The notes under the pieces were generated by a model that saw nothing but the letters and a program-made list of their open reading frames with translations, searched no databases and was not told where the DNA came from. The translations under genes and the position numbers were made by a program. A stretch of DNA of 64,000 bases, from positions 1 through 64,000 of the forward strand of contig NZ_ATAY01000093.1 in the NCBI RefSeq assembly GCF_000421965.1. The letters are read 5' to 3'. Of the stretch, positions 18,920 to 27,780 are shown piece after piece; position 1 is the first letter of the stretch; each line of letters opens with the position of its first letter. The DNA is from Ruminiclostridium papyrosolvens C7. Its GTDB lineage: Bacteria > Bacillota > Clostridia > Acetivibrionales > DSM-1351.

Positions 18920-20041
18920 ATGTATTTTGTTGAAAAGTCGCAAACATCAAATCCTTATAAGAGATTTGACTACATGTTGTTTATATCGGTTCTGGTCTTA
19001 TCGGCAGTTGGGCTTGTTGTGCTCAGCAGTGCAGTAAGAACAAGACCGGGTATTCTGAAGTCTCAGATACTAGCTATGATAATGGGAATTGCACTATGCC
19101 TTATCTTGAGCATAATAGATTATAAGGATTTAAAAGTTCTCAGCTTGTTTATATTTTTTGGGGCAATGTCTTTGATGGTTCTTGTTTTGTTTATCGGTTC
19201 CGGTGAGGAACTGGGAAATAAAAACTGGATGAAAATAGCCGGATTCAGCATACAGCCTTCAGAATATGCAAAGATAGCCTATATTATTCTGGCTTCGGTC
19301 TTTCTGGAAAGAATTAAGGATAGTACTGAAAAAAATAAATCGGATATTATAAAATTTATAGTTTACTCCGGAGTTGCCATAGGTTTTGTGCTTTTGCAAA
19401 GAGACTTGGGAACAGCCCTTGTATTTGGGTTTATATTTGTAATATTTATATACATTGTTGGCATTCCGTACAGGTATATATTCATTTTGGGTGGAGGGTT
19501 GCTGCTTTCTTTGCCTTTCATATGGGTCTATGTTCTGAATGGAAATAGGAGGGAGAGAATTCTCACTTTTATTTCGCCTGACAGAGACCCTCAGGGGGCT
19601 GGCTATAATGTAATTCAATCCAAAATTGCAGTAGGTTCGGGACAGTTGTTCGGACAAGGCTACGGAAGTGGGTTGCAGACCCAAAGCAGGAATGTACCGG
19701 TAAACGAGTCTGACTTTATTTTCTCGGTGGTTGGAGAAGAATTTGGGTTCATCGGTGGTATTATAATTATACTATTAGGTTTGATAATTCTTTTAAGATG
19801 TATTTATATAGCAAAAAACTCAAGTGATTCCTATGGTTCGTTTCTTGTAATAGGTGTGACTGGTATGCTTGCCTTTAATTTTATAGAAAATATAGGAATG
19901 AGTATAGGTTTGCTTCCGGTAACAGGTCTGCCACTTCCTTTTGTAAGTGCGGGAGGAACTGCGGTTCTGGCCAATTATTTAGCCATAGGCATTGTGTTAA
20001 GTGTTTCATCGAGACGAAAAAAAGTAATGTTTAGTACTTAG
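18920..20041 (+). CDS. rodA: SEDS-family glycosyltransferase, RodA type
   Basis: A 373-residue membrane protein of the SEDS family that polymerises lipid II into peptidoglycan. About ten TM segments are visible, with the conserved IQPSEYAKI, RDLGTALVFG, RDPQGAGYN, ESDFIFSVVGEEFGF and GLPLPFVSAGGT motifs. It is the last gene of the lgt group and precedes the mraZ cluster. RodA rather than FtsW is chosen because a second SEDS gene sits in the canonical ftsW place near 29 kb. The choice between these names is inference. Confidence 0.85.
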   Translation: MYFVEKSQTSNPYKRFDYMLFISVLVLSAVGLVVLSSAVRTRPGILKSQILAMIMGIALCLILSIIDYKDLKVLSLFIFFGAMSLMVLVLFIGSGEELGNKNWMKIAGFSIQPSEYAKIAYIILASVFLERIKDSTEKNKSDIIKFIVYSGVAIGFVLLQRDLGTALVFGFIFVIFIYIVGIPYRYIFILGGGLLLSLPFIWVYVLNGNRRERILTFISPDRDPQGAGYNVIQSKIAVGSGQLFGQGYGSGLQTQSRNVPVNESDFIFSVVGEEFGFIGGIIIILLGLIILLRCIYIAKNSSDSYGSFLVIGVTGMLAFNFIENIGMSIGLLPVTGLPLPFVSAGGTAVLANYLAIGIVLSVSSRRKKVMFST

Positions 20042-20141
20042 TGTATTTAGAAAGACAAGGTTAGATTAATGAATGCTTAGGAAATAATCAAGATTTCAGG
20101 TACTTTAATAAAAATCCCGAAAGCTAGTACTACTGGCCTAT

Positions 20142-20178
20142 AAAAGGCAGGATTAACATCCTGTCTTTTATTTTTTTT
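20142..20178 (+). terminator. Rho-independent terminator after rodA
   Basis: AAAAGGCAGGA (20142-20152) pairs with TCCTGTCTTTT (20159-20169), 11 bp with one G-U pair and a 6-base loop, followed by A and eight T. It isolates the mraZ cluster from upstream transcription. Confidence 0.9.
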
Positions 20179-20185
20179 ATTTCAA

Positions 20186-20214
20186 TTGACTGAAATATAT
20201 TGATAATTTTTAAT
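20186..20214 (+). promoter_or_regulatory. Promoter of the mraZ division/cell wall cluster
   Basis: TTGACT (20186-20191), a 17-base spacer and TTTAAT (20209-20214) match sigma-A boxes at 5 of 6 bases each. The predicted start near 20221 lies just before the MraZ-box repeats, which fits autoregulation by MraZ. Confidence 0.65.
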
Positions 20215-20236
20215 TTTTGCAATAGAATATGTTTAT

Positions 20237-20263
20237 AAGTGGTGAAAAGTGGTGGGAAGTGGA
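20237..20263 (+). promoter_or_regulatory. MraZ-box operator (three direct repeats)
   Basis: AAGTGGT at 20237-20243, AAGTGGT at 20247-20253 and AAGTGGA at 20257-20263 are spaced exactly 10 bp apart, one helical turn. The unit and spacing match the MraZ box described for MraZ (AAAGTG[T/G] repeats with 3-bp spacers). They lie between the predicted transcription start and the mraZ start codon. Confidence 0.85.
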
Positions 20264-20292
20264 GGAAACTTATCGGATGTGGGGTGTAAAAA

Positions 20293-20724
20293 TTGTTCTA
20301 TGGTGAATACCAACATACAATTGACCCTAAAGGAAGAGCAATAGTACCTTCAAAGTTCCGAGAGGGGTTGGGTGAAAAGTTCATACTGACCAAGGGACTT
20401 GACGGTTGTTTGTTTGCGTACTCATCCGAAGAGTGGACAAGCCTGGAAAACAAGCTTAAATCCTTGCCATTTACCGATAAGGACGTCCGGGCATTTATCA
20501 GATTTTTCTTTTCGGGAGCAACGGAATGTGAAGTAGATAAACAGGGAAGGATATTGATACCACAGAATCTGCGGGAATATGCCGCTCTTGAAAAGGACAT
20601 ATATATAATCGGGGTGTCTTCAAGAGTAGAAATATGGAAAAAAGCAGCATGGGAAGCTTACAATAGTGATGATAATATCAGCGCTGATAAAATTGCGGAA
20701 AAGATGGCATTGCTTGGTATATAG
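20293..20724 (+). CDS. mraZ: Transcriptional regulator MraZ
   Basis: MraZ is a ring-forming AbrB-fold DNA-binding protein that controls the division and cell wall cluster. The 143-residue protein starts [22 protein letters not shown] and repeats the AbrB-like half as [20 protein letters not shown] near residue 77; each DxKGR motif marks one half. The start is TTG 20293, with a GTGGGGTG ribosome-binding region at 20276-20287. Its likely operator lies in its own leader. rsmH follows after 23 bases. Confidence 0.95.
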   Translation: MFYGEYQHTIDPKGRAIVPSKFREGLGEKFILTKGLDGCLFAYSSEEWTSLENKLKSLPFTDKDVRAFIRFFFSGATECEVDKQGRILIPQNLREYAALEKDIYIIGVSSRVEIWKKAAWEAYNSDDNISADKIAEKMALLGI

Positions 20725-20747
20725 ACGGAAAAACTTTGAGGTGAATA

Positions 20748-21689
20748 ATGGAATTTAAACATAAATCCGTATTACTTGATGAGTGCATAGAAAATTTGAA
20801 TATTAATCAGGAAGGTATTTATGTTGACGGTACAATTGGTGGAGCGGGACATTCATCAGAGATATATAAAAGACTAGGTGAAAAAGGCTGTTTGATAGGT
20901 CTTGACCAAGATAGCTTTGCTGTAGAAACATCGGTTAAGAGGCTTGGTGAGATTAATTCTCCGGCAGACTTCAAGGTTGTAAATACCAATTTTAAAAATA
21001 TACGTAGTGCCTGCTCTGAGTTGGACATTTATGAAGTAGACGGTATTCTTCTGGATTTAGGAGTTTCGTCCCATCAGTTGGATGAAGCGTCAAGAGGTTT
21101 TAGCTATCAGCATGATGCGCCCCTTGACATGAGAATGAATAGAAAATCGGAGTTGTCAGGTTATGATGTGATAAACAAGTACTCCGAGCAGGATATATAC
21201 CGTATAATCCGTGATTATGGTGAAGAAAAATGGGCTTCCCGTATAGCGAAATTCATAGTTGAAGCCAGACAGAATAAACCGATAGAGACTACTTATGAAC
21301 TGGTAGATATAATAAAAAGGGCAGTTCCAAGTTCTGCCAGAAGAGATGGCCCTCATCCGGCAAAAAGAACTTTTCAGGCAATCAGAATTGAAGTAAACAA
21401 TGAACTTGGAATATTGAATAAAACTATTGAAGATTGTGTAGATTTGCTTAAAAGTGGAGGAAGGTTATGTATTATAACTTTCCATTCATTGGAAGACAGG
21501 ATAGTAAAGCTGCAGTATAACAAAATGGTAAACCCGTGTACTTGTCCTTCCTCGTTTCCGGTATGTGTTTGCGGAAAAAAGCCAAGGGCAGTGCTTGTAA
21601 ATAAGAAACCTATTATTTCAGATACCCATGAACTGGAGGAAAATCCAAGGGCAAGAAGTGCTAAATTAAGAGTTCTGCAAAAAATTTAA
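20748..21689 (+). CDS. rsmH: 16S rRNA (cytosine(1402)-N4)-methyltransferase
   Basis: RsmH (MraW) methylates N4 of C1402 in 16S rRNA at the ribosomal P site. The 313-residue protein shows [13 protein letters not shown], the SAM-binding [10 protein letters not shown] near residue 26, [12 protein letters not shown] near residue 105, the [17 protein letters not shown] segment and [10 protein letters not shown] near the C-terminus. TGAGGTG precedes ATG 20748. It follows mraZ as in most bacteria. Confidence 0.96.
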   Translation: MEFKHKSVLLDECIENLNINQEGIYVDGTIGGAGHSSEIYKRLGEKGCLIGLDQDSFAVETSVKRLGEINSPADFKVVNTNFKNIRSACSELDIYEVDGILLDLGVSSHQLDEASRGFSYQHDAPLDMRMNRKSELSGYDVINKYSEQDIYRIIRDYGEEKWASRIAKFIVEARQNKPIETTYELVDIIKRAVPSSARRDGPHPAKRTFQAIRIEVNNELGILNKTIEDCVDLLKSGGRLCIITFHSLEDRIVKLQYNKMVNPCTCPSSFPVCVCGKKPRAVLVNKKPIISDTHELEENPRARSAKLRVLQKI

Positions 21690-21809
21690 TATACAACCTA
21701 TAATTATGATAACAAATGAAAACCATAATATATCAACATATGAAAAAATAATTGAAATACAAGTGACAAAGTTTGGGGAAACAAAAGCTAAAACTTCTAA
21801 AAATGAAAC

Positions 21810-21837
21810 GGGGATCAGCTTTAATGGCTGATTCCCC
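21810..21837 (+). terminator. Hairpin between rsmH and the FtsL-like gene
   Basis: GGGGATCAGC (21810-21819) pairs with GCTGATTCCCC (21827-21837), leaving one bulged T. The following bases (AATTATCTTTATT) are T-rich but not a clean tract. It could be a partial terminator or attenuator inside the cluster. The remaining bases from 21690 contain no gene. Confidence 0.5.
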
Positions 21838-21869
21838 AATTATCTTTATTATTGACAGGGGTGTTTAAA

Positions 21870-22352
21870 GTGGCAGAGACCAAAAATGATTATGTACATG
21901 GTTCCTTAGCGGAAAAAATAAAATATGATCCATATGAAGATAATGCCATACTCAAGTCAAAAAAGATAGCAAGAGACAATAAAAGAGTAAAAGTGAGAAT
22001 TATCTTAAATATCTTTCTTGTTTTTGCAATGTTCATTGTTGTTATGTTCAGGTATGCACAAATCAGTCAGTTGAACTATGAAAGCAATGTACTGAAAAGC
22101 GAGTATACCAAGATACAGAATGAAAATCAATTGTTGCTTATTGATATACAAAATGCCATGGATTTAAAGAATATAAGGCAAATTGCAGAAACAAAGCTGG
22201 ACATGCACAAGCCTGACAAGTCACAGATTGTATATGTAAGTATACCCAAGAAGGATGTTACAATTACAGCAAATAAGGAACAATCAAAACTGACTGTATT
22301 GTTCAATAGTATGCATAAAAGCCTTAACAAGTTTTTAAACATGATTTATTAG
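21870..22352 (+). CDS. ftsL: FtsL-like septum formation protein
   Basis: A 160-residue bitopic membrane protein. A charged cytoplasmic N-terminus of about 45 residues is followed by one TM helix (IILNIFLVFAMFIVVMFRYA), then a coiled-coil stretch (QLNYESNVLKSEYTKIQNEN) and a short extracytoplasmic tail. This is the FtsL/DivIC layout, and the place between rsmH and the PBP gene is the ftsL place. FtsL joins DivIC/FtsB and DivIB/FtsQ in the septal complex. GTG 21870 is preferred because GGGGTG at 21858-21863 precedes it; an in-frame TTG at 21852 has no site. Confidence 0.75.
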   Translation: MAETKNDYVHGSLAEKIKYDPYEDNAILKSKKIARDNKRVKVRIILNIFLVFAMFIVVMFRYAQISQLNYESNVLKSEYTKIQNENQLLLIDIQNAMDLKNIRQIAETKLDMHKPDKSQIVYVSIPKKDVTITANKEQSKLTVLFNSMHKSLNKFLNMIY

Positions 22353-22434
22353 GCCTTATCACCTTGGTTCATTCAAAAATAACAGACCATGATATATATT
22401 TATATATCCGACAAAAACAAATTAGGATACTCAT

Positions 22435-22530
22435 GGGGGGCTAAAAATGAATATAATTAGTTATAAATAAGCAGCTATAGATTTTTTAATATAATATAAC
22501 ATTATATTAAGTCTATAGTTTTTATTTTTG
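22435..22530 (+). promoter_or_regulatory. Micro-ORF plus terminator, possible attenuator before the PBP gene
   Basis: GGGGGG (22435-22440) lies 6 bases before ATG 22447, which opens a 7-codon frame (MNIISYK, stop at 22468-22470). Four bases later a hairpin begins. Its outer stem is CTATAGA (22475-22481) with TCTATAG (22512-22518), and its inner stem is AATATAAT with ATTATATT. TTTTTATTTTT follows. A short translated leader directly before a terminator is the plan of an attenuator, but the hairpin could also simply end the mraZ-rsmH-ftsL transcript. From 22531 to the PBP gene only AT-rich DNA with weak promoter-like boxes is seen. Confidence 0.5.
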
Positions 22531-22630
22531 GACAATTTATTTTAAATTTAATAATATATTTTATTAATATACAATATTAATTAGTAAACGGGACATTTTA
22601 CTTAAAATAGAAAACAAGGGGGAGAATACT

Positions 22631-24835
22631 TTGGCTGGAGTAAATTTGAAGATTAAGAAACGACTTTTGTTTATACTTGGTACTTTTACCATACTAACAC
22701 TTATGCTAGTATTAAGGATTGCCTGGATTCAAATATATAGCGGAAAAGAATATCAGGAATTTGCATATAATCAACAGACAAAGAACCGTACTATAAGTGC
22801 AAAAAGAGGTACTATATACGACCGTAATATGAAACCTCTTGCAGTAAGTGGTTCTGTAGACACTGTCAGTGCAAGTCCTCAGGAGATTAGGAAACAAAAA
22901 CTTGATATAGATAAGATTTCAGGTGAACTTGCAGCGATACTTGACATGGATAAGGAAACAGTTAAAAAGAAGTTCACTAAGAATAACCAATATGAACTTA
23001 TAAAGCAAAAGATAGACAGGGAAATCGGAAACAAGGTGCGTGAATGGAAGAAAGAAAACAAAATTTCCGGTATTTATATTGATGAGGATACTAAAAGGTT
23101 CTATCCCAACAGAAATCTGGCTGCTCACGTTGTCGGCTTCACAAATATAGACAATGACGGACTTGACGGTGTTGAAAGGATGATGGAGAAGTATCTAAAG
23201 GGTGTACCCGGTAAAATTCTCAGTGAAACAGATGCAAGCGGAATGGCATTGAGTATGAGTGATGAAAAATTCATACAACCTCAGGACGGAAATGATGTTA
23301 TTCTTACAATAGACGAAACAATTCAGTATTTTGCCGAGAAGGCTCTGGAAAAGGCAATTTCAGATAATAATGTATTAAACGGAGCGACTGCAATAGTAAT
23401 GGACCCAAGAAACGGCGAAATACTTGCATTAGCTTCAAAGCCCGATTTTGATTTGAATAACCCCAGAGGAGTTCCAAAGGGGAAGGACCCGGAAACCTGG
23501 ACCGGAAAAAGTAAGGAAGATGTAGAGTATCTTCAGCAGACAGTCTGGAGAAATAAAGCAGTTGTTGATACATACGAACCGGGTTCCACATTCAAGCCGG
23601 TTACAGCAGCAGCAGGTCTAGAGGAGGGTGCTATTACTCCTGACACACAGGTTACCGATGCTACTGTTAAGGTGGGAGGGTGGAACATAAATTGTTGGAA
23701 ACCAAATGCCCACTTACATGAAACTTTCAGAGAAGGCGTTTATAACTCCTGTAACCCTGTTTTTGTACGTCTCTCCCAAAAATTGGGAGTACCATTGTTT
23801 TTTAAATATGTAAAAGCATTTGGATTTTATGATAAGACAGGGATTGATTTACCCGGTGAAGCGCGTAGTATAATGTTTACAAACCCCACAGAGATAAACA
23901 TGGCAACAGCTTCCTTTGGACAGCGCTTTCAGATTTCGCCTATACAGCTGATACAGGCATATGGTGCAATTGCAAATGGAGGAGACCTGATAACACCTCA
24001 TGTTGTTAAAGAGGTAGTAGACGAAACAGGCAGCGTAATAAAGAAATACGAGCCTAACGTTGTCAGAAAAGTAATATCCAGACAAACCTCCGATACATTA
24101 AAATCCATACTCCAAGGCGTTGTGGATATAGGTACAGGTAAAAATGCAAAGATACCGGGCTACAAAATCGGAGGTAAGACAGGTACGTCGGAAACAATAG
24201 TTGACCCAAAACTTCAAAAACTAAATATTGTAGGAAAAAATAAGAGATACATAGTTTCATTCTCAGCTATTGCTCCTACCGATAATCCAAGCTTATGCGT
24301 GCTGGTTGTACTGGATTATCCTGATATGTACAATCCCGGAGGTGGTATGCTGGTTGCACCGGTTGTAGGAAAATTGATAGATGATATCCTCAGCTACAAA
24401 GGAGTTGAAAAGGAATACACAGAAGAAGACAAAAAGCAGCTGCTTCAGGAGGTTCAGGTTCCAAATATAAAGGGCAAAACAGTGGAAGAGGCAGTTAAAC
24501 TGTTGAAACAAAGCAAACTAGAGTATAAAATAGAAGGAAGCGACACTGACAAAAAAGCAATTGTACAGGATCAGACACCTAAATCCGGCGCATTGCTCCA
24601 CGAAAAATCCATTGTTATACTCTATACCTATACGCCGAAAGAGGAAGCAACGGTCAAGGTTCCGGATGTTAAGAACAAGTCAGTTTATGATGCGACACAA
24701 GCTTTTAAGAAACTTGGACTTAATATTCGGGTGAACGGTACCGGAACAGCAGTCAGTCAGAATATTGATGCCGGTACAAAAGTCAAAAAAGGTGCTGTTA
24801 TCGAAGTTATATTCAGGAATGTAGTTTCGGATTAG
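22631..24835 (+). CDS. Class B penicillin-binding protein with two PASTA domains (SpoVD/PBP2 type)
   Basis: This transpeptidase crosslinks septal or spore peptidoglycan outside the membrane. The 734-residue protein has one N-terminal TM anchor and a dimerisation domain beginning at KRGTIYDRN near residue 60. The transpeptidase domain has S319 in STFK, SCN near residue 374 and KTGTSET near residue 516. Two C-terminal PASTA domains lie at about 610-670 and 675-734. The TTG start follows GGGGGAG. Position after ftsL fits FtsI/PbpB or SpoVD; two PASTA repeats resemble division PBP2x types, so the exact role is open. Confidence 0.93.
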   Translation: MAGVNLKIKKRLLFILGTFTILTLMLVLRIAWIQIYSGKEYQEFAYNQQTKNRTISAKRGTIYDRNMKPLAVSGSVDTVSASPQEIRKQKLDIDKISGELAAILDMDKETVKKKFTKNNQYELIKQKIDREIGNKVREWKKENKISGIYIDEDTKRFYPNRNLAAHVVGFTNIDNDGLDGVERMMEKYLKGVPGKILSETDASGMALSMSDEKFIQPQDGNDVILTIDETIQYFAEKALEKAISDNNVLNGATAIVMDPRNGEILALASKPDFDLNNPRGVPKGKDPETWTGKSKEDVEYLQQTVWRNKAVVDTYEPGSTFKPVTAAAGLEEGAITPDTQVTDATVKVGGWNINCWKPNAHLHETFREGVYNSCNPVFVRLSQKLGVPLFFKYVKAFGFYDKTGIDLPGEARSIMFTNPTEINMATASFGQRFQISPIQLIQAYGAIANGGDLITPHVVKEVVDETGSVIKKYEPNVVRKVISRQTSDTLKSILQGVVDIGTGKNAKIPGYKIGGKTGTSETIVDPKLQKLNIVGKNKRYIVSFSAIAPTDNPSLCVLVVLDYPDMYNPGGGMLVAPVVGKLIDDILSYKGVEKEYTEEDKKQLLQEVQVPNIKGKTVEEAVKLLKQSKLEYKIEGSDTDKKAIVQDQTPKSGALLHEKSIVILYTYTPKEEATVKVPDVKNKSVYDATQAFKKLGLNIRVNGTGTAVSQNIDAGTKVKKGAVIEVIFRNVVSD

Positions 24836-24904
24836 TTTAGTGGTAAAAAAACGGGGCAATACTTATAGAAAAGTATGGAATTCTAATATTTGGAGGTGTT
24901 TTTC

Positions 24905-26368
24905 TTGCAACTAAAAGAGCTTGTAAGGGATTTGAATATCAAAGAAATTAATGGAAGTCTTGATGTGGAAGTTGACAGTATAGCATATGATTCCAGAAAA
25001 ACAAAACAGGGTAGTCTTTTTGTTTGTATTGAAGGAACTGTGGTTGACGGACACAAGTACATAAATGATGCTATAGAAAACGGAACAAAGGCATTTCTCG
25101 TTCAGAAACATGTAGACGTTCCTGAAGGAATTACAACAGTAGAAACAGATGATACAAGGTTCGGACTTGCGGCAGTATGCGATGCGTTTTTTGACCATCC
25201 GTCTTCAAAATTGAACCTTATAGGTATTACAGGGACAAAAGGTAAAACTACGACTACTTATATGGTTAAATCTATCCTGGAGGCTGCAGGGCACAATATG
25301 GGCCTTATAGGCACCGTTGCCAATCTCATAGGAAATCAGGTGCTGTATACCTCCAGAACAACTCCGGAATCATATGATTTACAGAGCCTTTTTAATGATA
25401 TGGTTGAAAAAAAGGTAGACAGTGCGGTAATGGAGGTGTCCTCTCAGGGTTTGGAACTTCACAGGGTAGCAAAATGTGATTTTGACATCGGAGTATTTAC
25501 AAACTTTTCAAGGGATCATATCGGCCCTAAGGAACATGCAACACTTGAAGAATATTTCAATGCAAAAGCAAAATTGTTTAAAATGTGCCGTAAAGCAGTT
25601 ATTAATATAGACAGTGAACATGGCAGAAAAATGGCAGAACTGGCTGAATGTAAAGTGCTAACATATGGCTTGAGCGATAAGGCAGATATATGGGCTTCTG
25701 ATATTATCAAGAAAACAGGACACACATACTTTAAACTTAATTCTCCATGGGGCAGTATTGACATTGAAACCGATCTTCAGGGTGAATTCAATATATACAA
25801 TGCTCTGGCGGCCATCGGTTCGTGTTGTTTAATACCGGGTGTTACATTGGAGCATGTAAAAAAAGGACTTAGTAAGGTTACGGTTCCGGGTAGAATGGAG
25901 TCTGTAAAAACTACCGGTAATTATTCTGTTCTGATAGATTACGCACATACTCCTGACAGCCTTGAACAAGTGCTTAAAACAGTAAAAGAGTTTGCACATG
26001 GAAGGGTTGTCAGTCTTTTTGGTTGCGGAGGTGACAGGGATAAGGGAAAGAGACCTGCAATGGGTGAAATTTCAGGAAATATAGCTGATTTTACAATTAT
26101 AACTTCTGATAATCCGAGAACTGAAAACCCCGAACAAATAATTGAAGACATTGAAGCAGGCATTAAAAACACAAATGGAAAATATATTAAAATAACCGAT
26201 AGAAGGCAGGCAATAAAATTTGCACTTGAAAATGCTCAGGATGGAGATATAATTATTTTGGCAGGCAAGGGACATGAGACCTACCAGCAATTTGCCGAAA
26301 AAACAATACACTTTGATGAACGTGAGGTAGTAAATGAGCTGCTGGTAGAACTCGGAAGGAGTGAGTAG
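24905..26368 (+). CDS. murE: UDP-MurNAc-L-Ala-D-Glu : meso-diaminopimelate ligase
   Basis: MurE adds the third amino acid of the peptidoglycan stem peptide. The 487-residue protein has the ATP-binding GTKGKTTTTYM near residue 110, TTPES and EVSSQGLELHR motifs, and DNPRTENP near the C-terminus. DNPR is the family's marker for meso-diaminopimelate as substrate, so this organism should have mDAP-type peptidoglycan. TTG 24905 follows GGAGGTG at 24892-24898. An in-frame TTG at 24890 would overlap this site. It overlaps the murF ribosome-binding region. Confidence 0.96.
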   Translation: MQLKELVRDLNIKEINGSLDVEVDSIAYDSRKTKQGSLFVCIEGTVVDGHKYINDAIENGTKAFLVQKHVDVPEGITTVETDDTRFGLAAVCDAFFDHPSSKLNLIGITGTKGKTTTTYMVKSILEAAGHNMGLIGTVANLIGNQVLYTSRTTPESYDLQSLFNDMVEKKVDSAVMEVSSQGLELHRVAKCDFDIGVFTNFSRDHIGPKEHATLEEYFNAKAKLFKMCRKAVINIDSEHGRKMAELAECKVLTYGLSDKADIWASDIIKKTGHTYFKLNSPWGSIDIETDLQGEFNIYNALAAIGSCCLIPGVTLEHVKKGLSKVTVPGRMESVKTTGNYSVLIDYAHTPDSLEQVLKTVKEFAHGRVVSLFGCGGDRDKGKRPAMGEISGNIADFTIITSDNPRTENPEQIIEDIEAGIKNTNGKYIKITDRRQAIKFALENAQDGDIIILAGKGHETYQQFAEKTIHFDEREVVNELLVELGRSE

Positions 26369-26369
26369 C

Positions 26370-27749
26370 ATGATTTCTTTTGACTGCTTTGAGCTGTCAG
26401 AAGCAGTAGCAGGTAAGCTGCTTTGGGGAGAACCTGGTATGACTTTTAACGGTGTAACCACTGACTCCAGAAAGGTTACCAAGGATAGTTTATTTATTCC
26501 GCTAATCGGAGAGAAATTTGACGGTCATGATTATATAGAGCAGTGCTTCAAGGCTGGTGCGTCGGTTTGCCTGACTTCTAAACAAATACCGCCCGTTACA
26601 GGCTGCTCTGCGGTTTTAGTGGATGATACCGCCAAGGCTTTACGGGATTTGGCTGCATGGCATCGCAGAAAATTTGATATACCTGTGGTAGGAATAACAG
26701 GAAGCGTGGGTAAAACCAGTACAAAAGACATGGTATCATGTGTGCTGTCTCAAAAGTATTGTGTTTTAAAGACACAGGGTAATTTCAATAATGAAATAGG
26801 CCTTCCGTTGACTGTTTTGAATATTGATAACAGCCATGAATCAGCTGTAATAGAGATGGGAATGAGTGGTTTTGGCGAAATCAGCCGGCTTACCGCTATT
26901 GCCAGACCTCGTATTGCTATAATAACAAACATAGGTGTTTCACATATTGAAAAGCTCGGCTCACAGGAGGGAATTTTAAAGGCAAAACTTGAAATTCTTG
27001 AGGGTCTGGACAAGGATGGACTAGTAGTATTGAACGGAGATGACCCGCTACTGAGGCCTTTGAAAGGAAAGCTTCCTTTCAGGACTGTTTTCTATGGAAT
27101 GAACAGCGGCAACGATTACACAGCCTTAAACTATCAAACCTTGGGAGAACAGGGAACTAGCTTTGAAATAACAGTAAACGGCTGCGGGTATAACATTGAA
27201 ATTCCTGTTCCGGGTATACATAATGTATACAATGCACTGGCTGCTATTGCAGCAGGAATTGAAATGAAGATTCCCATGGAAATAATTGTTGATGGAATTA
27301 AACAGTTCAGCCCGGGAAATATGAGACAGAGTATAATAAATCATAATGGCATAAAAATTATAAATGATGCCTACAATGCAAGTCCTCAGTCCATGCAGGC
27401 AGCAATTAACGTTCTTGAGGAAATATCTTCAGGTTCACGAAGTATTGCAGTTTTGGGAGATATGTTCGAGATGGGGGAAATGTCAAAGGATTTGCACTAC
27501 TCAGTTGGGGATTTTATAAAGAACAAGAAGATAAACTATCTGGTTACTGTTGGACAGGATTCAGGAATGATATCTCAGGCAGTGGCTGATTCAGGCAATG
27601 GTGAGATAAAATTGCATCATTTTGAAAACAACAAGGAAGCACTTAAATATATTCTCGGAATAGTAACGCCAGGAGATTACGTATTGATTAAAGGCTCAAG
27701 AGGAATGAAAATGGAAGAAATCGCTGACGGAATAATGAAGTCAGAATGA
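26370..27749 (+). CDS. murF: UDP-MurNAc-tripeptide : D-Ala-D-Ala ligase
   Basis: MurF completes the UDP-MurNAc-pentapeptide in the cytoplasm. The 459-residue protein shows the three Mur ligase domains, with P-loop GITGSVGKTSTKDMV near residue 110, ITNIGVSHIEKLGS near residue 190 and the DAYNASPQSM motif near residue 335. ATG 26370 lies one base after the murE stop, with GGAAGGAG at 26354-26361. Tight spacing indicates coupled translation with murE. Confidence 0.96.
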   Translation: MISFDCFELSEAVAGKLLWGEPGMTFNGVTTDSRKVTKDSLFIPLIGEKFDGHDYIEQCFKAGASVCLTSKQIPPVTGCSAVLVDDTAKALRDLAAWHRRKFDIPVVGITGSVGKTSTKDMVSCVLSQKYCVLKTQGNFNNEIGLPLTVLNIDNSHESAVIEMGMSGFGEISRLTAIARPRIAIITNIGVSHIEKLGSQEGILKAKLEILEGLDKDGLVVLNGDDPLLRPLKGKLPFRTVFYGMNSGNDYTALNYQTLGEQGTSFEITVNGCGYNIEIPVPGIHNVYNALAAIAAGIEMKIPMEIIVDGIKQFSPGNMRQSIINHNGIKIINDAYNASPQSMQAAINVLEEISSGSRSIAVLGDMFEMGEMSKDLHYSVGDFIKNKKINYLVTVGQDSGMISQAVADSGNGEIKLHHFENNKEALKYILGIVTPGDYVLIKGSRGMKMEEIADGIMKSE

Positions 27750-27780
27750 TTTCCATATAAATAAACAGGGGGAAATTGTT

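Noticed and set aside
20081-20160. Possible riboswitch remnant between rodA and mraZ
   Set aside because: CCCGAAAGCTAGTACTACTGG looked structured, but no complete known aptamer core could be built; it directly precedes the rodA terminator.
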